A stretch of DNA of 64,000 bases from Clusia tigrina (lineage: Eukaryota; Arthropoda; Insecta; Diptera; Clusiidae). The notes beneath the pieces were generated by a model. That model did no database searches. It saw nothing but the letters and a program-made list of their open reading frames with translations, and was not told the DNA's origin. The stretch is from positions 163,923,860 to 163,987,859 of the forward strand of contig OV050030.1 in the NCBI GenBank assembly GCA_920105625.2, given 5' to 3'. Below are positions 47,808 to 57,175 of the stretch, in pieces. A program made the position numbers and the translations under genes. Numbering within the stretch: position 1 is the stretch's first letter; every line of letters begins with the position of its first letter.

Positions 47808-49160
47808 ATGGCGCATCACCAAGAAACAATTGAGCAGTTGGACAAGTTGACCAGGGCACAGTATGAAGTGGGCTCGGCAATAGAGCAACTGGTGAGCAAC
47901 TTTAAAAAGGACACACAAGACCGTAAAACCATCGAATATGCCAGTAAACGCATGAAGACTCTGAAGGAGGCATGGTCTACGTTCGAACATCAACATCATC
48001 TCGTACTCGAGCTAGACGAAGTTAATCATGAGTACTTCAAACAGGATTATAGAGGCAACGTAGCAAACCTCTACGACTGGCTGTTCATCAAATTACAGCA
48101 CATCATCAATGAGGAAGGAGAGACGCGTAAAACGCCAGTGCAACTTGAAGTTCCCTTCCACGTCCATCAAGGAGGCTCTAACCGCAAGGACAGCACACCG
48201 CGAACCAGTCATCAGGAAGGCGATGGACTCTTAGCCCTAGTACGGCAGCGAAAGGCGTTGGTGCGTGCAATTTCTCGAGTCATTGGGGATGTGCACTCGG
48301 AAACTGATCAGTCACATCCACCAGTGTACTATGATATCAAAACAAAACTATTGATACTATGATACGTTACCACGATAATCTGGTGCAAAATAACCAATGG
48401 ATATGGCAACGAACAAACCTGGCGGAAATTTATGGTTATGATGCGGACAAATTCTACGAGATCGAAGATGCGCTTCAAAACGTACTCATTAAGTTACGAC
48501 AACATATTCCAGTCAGTACACCGAGCAACTCCATGCCAATCCACACCATACCACAGGCATTAAATGTGCATTTGCTAAAGTTACCTTGCCAGTTTTTGAC
48601 GGTAGCTATTCAACGTGGATACCATTTCGCGATTTGTATGTTAATATGATACATACTCAGCCAATAAGCAACACATAAAAAATGTTTTACTTGGCTGCCA
48701 ACGTAACCGGAGAAGCTAAAGCACTCATCGGTCACTTGCCAGCATGCGAGGAAAACTATGATGCAGCCTGGCAAATCTTGTGCGATAGGTTTAACAATAA
48801 ACGCAAATTGGTTAAAACTATCTATAGCAAGCTGTTTAATATAAAGAATGCTAGCAGTGATATGGGCTCAACGCTTAAAACTATACACGGTGCAGCCAAG
48901 GAATGCATTTACGCGTTAAAAAGCCAAGGAGTTCCCGTAGATAGCTTCCACACAATTTTGGAGTATCTTTTATTGCAGAAGTTAGATAAAACGTCAAGAT
49001 CCGAGTATTAACTGACGCTAGATCAGCCTCTGGAGTTCCAACACATTGACCGCCTATTGAAATTCTTAGAAAAACGTTTTCAATCATGTGAAGACCGAGA
49101 ACCACAAAACGAAATTATCAACAATAAATCGACAAACGCGAAGTATCATTCAACGCTATT
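47808..49160 (+). pseudogene. BEL gag, unit 1
   Basis: ATG at 47808 opens 184 codons (MAHHQETIEQLDKLTRAQYE, helical). A frameshift near 48355 moves the frame to 48359-48590, and another near 48580 moves it to the main gag-pol frame: LPVFDGSYSTWIPFRDLY (about 48588), KMFYLAANVTGEAKALIGHLP, KFLEKRFQS. In the main frame TAA occurs at 48676-48678 and 49009-49011. The capsid is of the same type as in BEL-1. All these lesions recur at the same places in unit 2. Confidence 0.9.
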
Positions 49161-51855
49161 CTCAGCAACCAAGGCCGCAACGGGCTGCCTCGTATGCAAA
49201 GGCAATCACCAACTTTTTGCATGCGCACAATTCTTGGCGAAAACGCCGCATCACCGTTTTGATATAATTAAACAACACAAGTTATGTGCGAATTGTATGA
49301 AAAATGGTCATACATCGAAAACTTGTTCAATGAGAGGATGCACCAAATGCAAAAAGAAGCACAACTCATTAGAGCATTTTGATCAACAGCTAGCTAAGGA
49401 CTCATCCAATAACTCGGGTCAGTCCAGTCAAGGGTCATCTCAGACACTCACAACATTCGTAAGTGAGCCTACCGTGGAGTTACATAGCTATACCAGTGCC
49501 ATAGAAAAACCACTCACCACTTCATTAGTGTCCCCGGTCAATCGTGCGGGCGTGAAACATGTGCTGTTGAGCACTGTCGTCTTAAAAGTCAATGACTTCC
49601 GTGGCAATGAATTTCAATGCCGTGCAATTTTGGACGGCGGTTCGCAGACAAACTACATTACGGACAGGTTTGCAAAGAAGCTCGGATTACCAGCACAATA
49701 CAATCTGCAGTACTTTGATGGAATTGGGGAAATTCAACAACGCGCTACTCACCGAGCCAACATTAGACTTGAGTCACGATTGACTAGTTACACAGCCCGA
49801 ATTGAAATTGTCATACTGCCAAAAATTACACATCCACTGCCAACACAGAGTTTCGACGTGACAGCCTGGCCTATTCCTAAAAATATTCAATTGGCTGACC
49901 GTGAGTTTAATCAATCAGGTCCAATTAATATTCTTATAGGCAACGAATGTTATCTGGAATTGCTAGTAGTCGGCCAAATCAAATTGGGAACCGGACTCCC
50001 CATATTGCAAAACACCGTGTTCGGATGGGTGCTTGGTGGACACATCACAGTTCCATCAACAGCTGAGACTACGTTCTGCGGTATTGGAGTTACGAATGAA
50101 GATGAATCATTAACCCAACAGCTCGAGCGTTTCTGGCAGCTAGAAGAATTTGACACCAACAGCCCGCCGCTAACAGCGATAGAAAGAACTTGCGAAGCAT
50201 TTTTCAACCAAACGGTGTGTCGAGCAGCGAGCGGACAGTTCGTTGTGCGCTTGCCTTTCGTTGATAACGCAAGCCCTCTTGGAGACTCGAAAGCTACCTC
50301 ATTACAACGCTTTTACGCCATCGAACGTAAATTGCAAAGAAACCCCGTCATCAAAATGCAGTATACGGCCTTCATGGAGGAATACCTGCGGCTAGGTCAC
50401 ATGGAAGAAGTTAGCGGAAGCATAAACCAACCCCACTACTTCTTACCTCACCACTGCGTTCTGAAGCCAGACCGCACCACCACAAAGTTGCGTGTCGTGT
50501 CCGACGCATCAATGAAGACGTCAACAAATGTATCATTGAACAATGTGCTACTACCAGGTCCAAAACTTCAAGAAGACTTATTTGCGGTTCTTTTGAGATT
50601 TCGAGTACGCAGATATGTTTTTACAGCAGATATCGAGAAAATGTACAGACAAATTATCGTGAACGAAGCTGACCGCAAGCATCAACTAATCTTGTGGAGG
50701 AACACGCCAAGCGAACCTCTGAAAAGTTACCAATTAAACACAGTGACTTATGGAGTCACATCGGCACCATATTTGGCGATAAAATGTCTACGCATATTAG
50801 CCAAGGAACATAGCACACAATATCCGCACGGTTCCAGATGCTTACAACGAGATTTTTATGTAGACGATGTTATGAGTGGAGCCGACACGTTAGCAGAAGC
50901 CTTGCGCGTACAGGAGGAATTGAACTCCCTCACCAAGTCAGCAGGTTTTAAGTTGAGGAAATGGTGTGCGAGTAATAAAACACTGTTAACGAACATCAAC
51001 GCAGAGGATCGAGCAATCCAATTGAATTTTGACAACGATTGTTTTACCATCACAACGCTTGGTTTAACGTGGCAACCTGGGACTGATTCCTTCCTAATAA
51101 GGACCAAATGGAGCACAACAGCCAAAATAACGAAACGCCAAGTACTGTCGGACATCGCGCATACTTTCGACCCAATAGGTTTTTTGTCACCAGCTGTCTC
51201 ATGTGCAAAAATATTCATGAAATCGCTGTGGCGTCTAAAATTAAGCTGGGACGAAGCACTCCCTATGGACTTGCATACCTTCTGGAGCCAGTTTAGAGAA
51301 AACATCCAGGAACTTGAGAACTTGCAAATTCCACGCTACGTATTTGCAACCACAAAGGACAATGTGCATCAGAGAGAATTACACGCTTTTGCCGATGCAT
51401 CCGAGCAGGCCTATGGCGCTGTTATTTATGCAAGGTCGATAAAAACAGATGGATCTGTGAGCGTTCAGCTGTTGTGTTCTAGATCAAAGACTACACCACC
51501 AAAACAACAAACGCTCCCTCGGCTGGAGCTCTGTGCTGCACGGTTAGCAGCCCAGTTATTGGACAGGGTAAAACATATTTTACAATGGACAGGCGAATGC
51601 TTTCTGTGGTCTGACTCTGAAGTCACGCTAGCTTGGATCTCTGCCAGTTCGTCTTCCTATCACACCTTTGTGGCAAATCGAGTAGCAGCTATACAAGAAG
51701 TAACGGTGAAGCAACAATGGCGTCACGTACTTACAGACAAAAACCCGGCAGACATGATCTCACGAGGCATTAACCCGGGTTTTATGGACGACTGTTTCTA
51801 TACGGACCACCGTCATCGTGGCCAGCGGCATCAGCCAATTCAACCACAGAATTAG
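49057..51855 (+). CDS. BEL gag end, protease, RT and RNase H, unit 1 (932 codons)
   Basis: Domains in order: two zinc knuckles at residues about 45-110 (CLVCKGNHQLFAC, CANCMKNGHTSKTC, CTKCKKKH); aspartic protease near 190 (AILDGGSQTNYITD, with DGG where DSG/DTG is usual); RT from about 470 (TTKLRVVSDASMKT, RVRRYVFTADIEKMYRQI, LNTVTYGVTSAPYLA), with the catalytic YVDD box intact at about 608 (DFYVDDVMSGADT); RNase H near 770-910 (LHAFADASEQAYGAVIY, LPRLELCAARLAAQLL, CFLWSDSEVTLAWI, DKNPADMISRGI). The start shown is just the first ATG after a nonsense codon; the true polyprotein starts in gag. It stops at 51855 because a frameshift near 51775 separates RNase H from integrase. Confidence 0.9.
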   Translation: MKFLEKRFQSCEDREPQNEIINNKSTNAKYHSTLFSATKAATGCLVCKGNHQLFACAQFLAKTPHHRFDIIKQHKLCANCMKNGHTSKTCSMRGCTKCKKKHNSLEHFDQQLAKDSSNNSGQSSQGSSQTLTTFVSEPTVELHSYTSAIEKPLTTSLVSPVNRAGVKHVLLSTVVLKVNDFRGNEFQCRAILDGGSQTNYITDRFAKKLGLPAQYNLQYFDGIGEIQQRATHRANIRLESRLTSYTARIEIVILPKITHPLPTQSFDVTAWPIPKNIQLADREFNQSGPINILIGNECYLELLVVGQIKLGTGLPILQNTVFGWVLGGHITVPSTAETTFCGIGVTNEDESLTQQLERFWQLEEFDTNSPPLTAIERTCEAFFNQTVCRAASGQFVVRLPFVDNASPLGDSKATSLQRFYAIERKLQRNPVIKMQYTAFMEEYLRLGHMEEVSGSINQPHYFLPHHCVLKPDRTTTKLRVVSDASMKTSTNVSLNNVLLPGPKLQEDLFAVLLRFRVRRYVFTADIEKMYRQIIVNEADRKHQLILWRNTPSEPLKSYQLNTVTYGVTSAPYLAIKCLRILAKEHSTQYPHGSRCLQRDFYVDDVMSGADTLAEALRVQEELNSLTKSAGFKLRKWCASNKTLLTNINAEDRAIQLNFDNDCFTITTLGLTWQPGTDSFLIRTKWSTTAKITKRQVLSDIAHTFDPIGFLSPAVSCAKIFMKSLWRLKLSWDEALPMDLHTFWSQFRENIQELENLQIPRYVFATTKDNVHQRELHAFADASEQAYGAVIYARSIKTDGSVSVQLLCSRSKTTPPKQQTLPRLELCAARLAAQLLDRVKHILQWTGECFLWSDSEVTLAWISASSSSYHTFVANRVAAIQEVTVKQQWRHVLTDKNPADMISRGINPGFMDDCFYTDHRHRGQRHQPIQPQN

Positions 51856-53460
51856 AGAAGAGACAGGTATGTCTTACTACGTCACAGATTCCGTCGTTAA
51901 CTTCAATGATTGACCATCGAAATTCATGGACACATCTTCAAAGAGACACCGCATATGCACTTCGATTCATGAAAAATTGTCGTAATGTGCCAGTTCAAAC
52001 ATCCATCGACCTCGACGCAGAAGAAATTAAAGGTGGTACTCAGACTATAATCAAGGACCTGCAGAGACAAGCATTCAATCCTCAATATAAACTTCTCAAG
52101 CACAACAGACCAGTTGGAAGAGGGATGGGTGATCTTATACTATTTCTGGATCAAGACGACATTATGCGGGTAGGAGGACGATTAGAAAATTCAGCCCTAC
52201 CACATGAAGCAAAATATCAAGCCCTATTGCCATATCGGAGTGATATCACTAAAATATTGATGACACACATCCACATTGATAACAAGCATGTTGGCCCAGC
52301 AGGTCTAGTAGCAGCGACATGGGAAGCTTATTGGCCGGTTAATGCGAAAACAATAGCCAGATCAATCGTGAAAAATTGTGTATCTTGCACTAAAGCTATG
52401 CCGAAGCCATTGCAGCAACTCATGGGACAGTTACCTGCATCGCGGGTTCAACCAAATAAACCTTTCATTCACGCTGGAGTCGATTTTTGTGGGCCATTTA
52501 AATTGCATTACAATCAAAGGGGAAAGACGCCACAAAAGTGTTATGTGGCGATATTTTGTTGCTTTGCAACTAAGGCCGTACACATTGAAGTGGTAAGCAA
52601 CCTTACGACCAACGCCTTTATCGGAGCCTTGAAGAGGTTTGTGAGCCGAAGAGGGAACTGTCGGCATCTTCATTGTGACAACGCGACTAATTTCGTAGGA
52701 GCACGAAATCAATTGAGACAGATTGCGGACATCATCCACAACGTAGATACCAAATCACAGCTGATGAAATTCTGCGCACACAAGGGAATCGAGTTTCATT
52801 TCGCACCTGCTAGATCGCCACATTTTGGCGGCTTATGGGAAGCAGCGGTTAAATCGGCAAATAATCTATTTTACAAAAGTTTGTCCAATGCCCGATTAAC
52901 ATACGAAGAGTTAGAGACAGTTATGGTTGAAATAGAAGCCATTCTTAACTCGCAGCCGCTGATTCCGATGTCAGATGACCCACACGATTACGCAGCATTA
53001 ACTCCAGGTCACTTCTTAACAGGTGCACCATTGACAAGTGTTGTCGACCAGCCCACTGAGAATCTGAATATAAATTTACTGAAGCAATGGGACTTAGTCA
53101 CAAGGTTGAAACAGGAATTTTGGAGTCGGTGGAGTAAGGAGTATCTAAGCCAACTCCAGCATCGCTACAAATGGAAGACCATGCGCCATAATTTACAGCC
53201 TGGTACAATGGTATTAATGAAGGAGGATAACTTGCCAGTTATTAAATGGCGGCTTGGTCGAGTAACTCAAACATTTCCTGGTGCTGACGGCCTAGTGCGA
53301 GTAGCGGAAATTCGAACTTCAACAGGCCTCACCAGAAGAGGCGTCCATTTACTCTCGCCATTACCCATGTCTACCGAAAGTAATCCAATAGAACAACCTG
53401 ATAAGCATCCAGCTCCAGTAGAAGAAGCCACAAATCTCAAAGACGGCATAAGTCATACAC
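51780..53460 (+). CDS. BEL integrase, unit 1
   Basis: The first ATG in frame is 51906; homology begins earlier, near 51780, in the same frame. Zinc-binding domain: HIHIDNKHVGPAGLVAATWE...CVSCTKAM (about 52270-52400). Core with all three catalytic residues: HAGVDFCGPF (about 52472), LHCDNATNFVGA (about 52668) and SPHFGGLWEAAVKSAN (about 52815). A C-terminal domain follows: FWSRWSKEYLSQLQHRYKW (about 53118) and VIKWRLGRVTQTFPGADG (about 53238). The frame is open into the env-like part. Relative to unit 2, this copy has a TAA at 51771 where unit 2 has CAA. Confidence 0.9.
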
Positions 53461-55218
53461 CAGCTAAGCGAAGACGATCTGTGTCACCCTCGTCAGTATT
53501 GTTGCTATGCATATGCTTTCTAATTGCTCTAGTATCAGGTGATGACCCCATTACTAAGGTACCTTTCGGAAGTCAAACAGGACTCTATTTCGAAAAAATG
53601 GGTCTGACTTACTTAACAACAACAGATTGGAATATAGTTGTGTATTACAATATGTCCCAATACTGGCTTGAGCGCAACCACATAATGCAAGGAATAACTG
53701 CAATGCAGCGAGCGTGTTCACGTATCCAAAGCGGTACAATTAATTGTGAGAAAACTGTGGACCAGTTCCGGACTAAATGGCAGCTAATCCAACAAGATAA
53801 TGAGTACTTACAATACGACGAACAAATCCATCGTCAACGGCGAGACGCTCCATTAGCAATTGTTGGAAGCTTGTCGATTGCGTTGTTTGGAATTTTGGAC
53901 TCCAACTATGCTAAAGAAATGTCTGCAACGATAAACGGCATATCCTGCAGCGAAGAACATCTTCTGCACCTAATTCGAAACCAAACATCGGTAATTGACT
54001 CTACTAGCAATATTTTAAAGAAATCTGACGATCAAATTCAACAACTACACAAGAAATAAAAAATTTATATTGATAGCAGGACAACTTCAGAAAGTCAGAA
54101 TCCCAGCATGCAATAGCCGAAATGTTTAATGCGATGTCCGGTCGAGTACTTATGGCTATGCAGGACTACCAACGAAATCAAGAGCTCTTTTTAGATGTAC
54201 TGACGGACACACATCATGGACAGCTCAATCCTCTTCTGCTGTATCCGTCTCAGCTGCAACAACAACTGAGAGCAATCAAAGACCATCTCCCACCAACGTT
54301 ACAAGTTCCCAGCAAGAATACCATTGAAATCCTTAAACTCATCTCTGTGGAAGCACGCATCACGCCAACTGAGATGATTGTGCGTCTTAAGTTACCATTG
54401 ACTTATCAAGAACCATTCGAATTGGTACATGTGACTCGACTACCTATTTTGGGAGGCACTGGAATTTTCATGTTGGAAGGGAGAATCGAGTATATAGTCA
54501 CTAATCTACATCGAGACAAATATTATTCGTTATCAGCAGGAGAATTGTCAACATGCACTGCATTCAATTCTAATATGCATGTATGCAAGCAATTACATCC
54601 AACACATCGCGCATTACATCAACCAATCGACTATGTGAGATGGAAATATTATGTCAAACTCCAAACCCAAAAAGCTGCAAGGTTCATCGCACACACGACG
54701 CACCTCAATGGATTCCATTACTTAAAGAAAACTCATGGATCTACATCGCACAGCCAGCTCGAACAATCAGCGTCATCTGCGGTTCAGACATCCTTACAGA
54801 ATTACTGGAGGGAAGAGGAACCTTAACCTTGAGACAAGAATGCACCATAAGAGATGAGTATACAACCATAATGGCACATCGGACATATGTATCAAAGGTC
54901 ACCAGCACGATCATATCGAAAGTGAATCTAACTGAGTTGATCGCAGATTATATGACGGCTGCAACACACTCATTAGAACAACAGTTCAACCTGACGGACG
55001 ATATTCAAGTACTACATGAACATGTGCAACAATTGCAAAACAATGAGCAAATGGATCTACCGCTTAAGAGCCGAGAAGTCCATAAGTTCAGCATCGGATA
55101 TATCAGTTTGCTCATCACATTGATCTGCCTTATCTGGATCTCTTACCAGCGATATTCGAAGCAAAAGAGGCGACGAGCTCCAGATTTTCGAGTACGGGTT
55201 CGCGCAAATAGCATTTAA
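53461..55218 (+). pseudogene. Env-like glycoprotein, unit 1
   Basis: It shares the open frame with integrase up to 54059. A hydrophobic segment (VLLLCICFLIALVSG, about 53497-53541) looks like a signal peptide. Extracellular-type sequence follows, then a basic RQRR site (about 53833) before an apolar stretch, as in fusion glycoproteins of the baculovirus F/Gypsy env kind. A TAA at 54057 and frame changes (continuing at 54122-54720, then 54700-55218) break the ectodomain. Near the C-terminus is a membrane anchor (FSIGYISLLITLICLIWISY, about 55087-55146) and a basic tail (KQKRRR). It ends 35 bp before LTR 2. Confidence 0.8.
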
Positions 55219-55240
55219 TTCGAAGTTGAGAATATGCTCA

Positions 55241-55253
55241 ACAGGCGGGAGGA
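55241..55253 (+). promoter_or_regulatory. Polypurine tract of unit 1
   Basis: ACAGGCGGGAGGA immediately precedes LTR 2, where plus-strand DNA synthesis would start. The same tract precedes LTR 3 at 63256-63268. Confidence 0.8.
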
Positions 55254-55756
55254 TGTTTGTGCCTGCTCCAACGCAAAACTCCAATCAGCAATTCCCATCA
55301 CCAATGCCCGCTCGTGAAAGCAGAATAAGCAGTACACTCGATGAACGGATATACAGCGTGTGAAGCCTCATAAGCATTTCCGTACACGTGCGGGCTAAAG
55401 TATTAATTTGCCCTACGCACGCACAAACGCTGGTGCCTTGCACATAATTGCAGACACCACAAATATATTTATTTCTGTAGCGTAATCAAAATTATAATAT
55501 AAATTCAATCAATTTATAAATAAAAATTGAGATACACTTTTGAAGTCAACCATTCAACAGTGTTTTCCTTGTCGCCACTTTCAACCACAAGGTTAATTCA
55601 AAATTAATACTTGATTACCCACAACACTGTTTCGGAACTGTACACAAAGAGATATCAGACTTCAGTATTGTACTTGAAGTCATCATCACGATCCTTCGGT
55701 ATTGCACCCAAGGAATCGGCAACCGATTAGTAAAACAACTAATCGGTATAGAAACA
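55254..55756 (+). repeat. BEL dimer LTR 2 (recombinant)
   Basis: 503 bp. G at position 8, A at 66 and T at 85 match LTR 3; A at 119 and every later difference match LTR 1. It serves as 3' LTR of unit 1 and 5' LTR of unit 2. Confidence 0.95.
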
Positions 55757-55822
55757 TTTTGGAGGCCCCGGCGAGATTAGAACTTACGATCTCCTGTTTA
55801 CCACAAGGCGAGATTCTGAAGG

Positions 55823-57175
55823 ATGGCGCATCACCAAGAAACAATTGAGCAGTTGGACAAGTTGACCAGGGCACAGTATGAAGTGGGCTCGGCAATAGAG
55901 CAACTGGTGAGCAACTTTAAAAAGGACACACAAGACCGTAAAACCATCGAATATGCCAGTAAACGCATGAAGACTCTGAAGGAGGCATGGTCTACGTTCG
56001 AACATCAACATCATCTCGTACTCGAGCTAGACGAAGTTAATCATGAGTACTTCAAACAGGATTATAGAGGCAACGTAGCAAACCTCTACGACTGGCTGTT
56101 CATCAAATTACAGCACATCATCAATGAGGAAGGAGAGACGCGTAAAACGCCAGTGCAACTTGAAGTTCCCTTCCACGTCCATCAAGGAGGCTCTAACCGC
56201 AAGGACAGCACACCGCGAACCAGTCATCAGGAAGGCGATGGACTCTTAGCCCTAGTACGGCAGCGAAAGGCGTTGGTGCGTGCAATTTCTCGAGTCATTG
56301 GGGATGTGCACTCGGAAACTGATCAGTCACATCCACCAGTGTACTATGATATCAAAACAAAACTATTGATACTATGATACGTTACCACGATAATCTGGTG
56401 CAAAATAACCAATGGATATGGCAACGAACAAACCTGGCGGAAATTTATGGTTATGATGCGGACAAATTCTACGAGATCGAAGATGCGCTTCAAAACGTAC
56501 TCATTAAGTTACGACAACATATTCCAGTCAGTACACCGAGCAACTCCATGCCAATCCACACCATACCACAGGCATTAAATGTGCATTTGCTAAAGTTACC
56601 TTGCCAGTTTTTGACGGTAGCTATTCAACGTGGATACCATTTCGCGATTTGTATGTTAATATGATACATACTCAGCCAATAAGCAACACATAAAAAATGT
56701 TTTACTTGGCTGCCAACGTAACCGGAGAAGCTAAAGCACTCATCGGTCACTTGCCAGCATGCGAGGAAAACTATGATGCAGCCTGGCAAATCTTGTGCGA
56801 TAGGTTTAACAATAAACGCAAATTGGTTAAAACTATCTATAGCAAGCTGTTTAATATAAAGAATGCTAGCAGTGATATGGGCTCAACGCTTAAAACTATA
56901 CACGGTGCAGCCAAGGAATGCATTTACGCGTTAAAAAGCCAAGGAGTTCCCGTAGATAGCTTCCACACAATTTTGGAGTATCTTTTATTGCAGAAGTTAG
57001 ATAAAACGTCAAGATCCGAGTATTAACTGACGCTAGATCAGCCTCAGGAGTTCCAACACATTGACCGCCTATTGAAATTCTTAGAAAAACGTTTTCAATC
57101 ATGTGAAGACCGAGAACCACAAAACGAAATTATCAACAATAAATCGACAAACGCGAAGTATCATTCAACGCTATT
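55823..57175 (+). pseudogene. BEL gag, unit 2
   Basis: Same structure and same lesions as in unit 1, shifted by 8015: 184-codon start, frame change near 56370, TAA at 56691-56693 and 57024-57026. At 57043 a T to A difference (CCTCAGGAG against CCTCTGGAG) is silent or nearly so. Confidence 0.9.

Noticed and set aside
50856..51305. 149-codon minus-strand frame in BEL pol (and its copy at 58871-59320)
   Set aside because: It is antisense to a well-supported RT/RNase H domain and is duplicated only because the unit is.
51760..51910. Programmed frameshift between RNase H and integrase
   Set aside because: No slippery sequence and structure evident by eye, and other disabling mutations are nearby. 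Kept only as an alternative.
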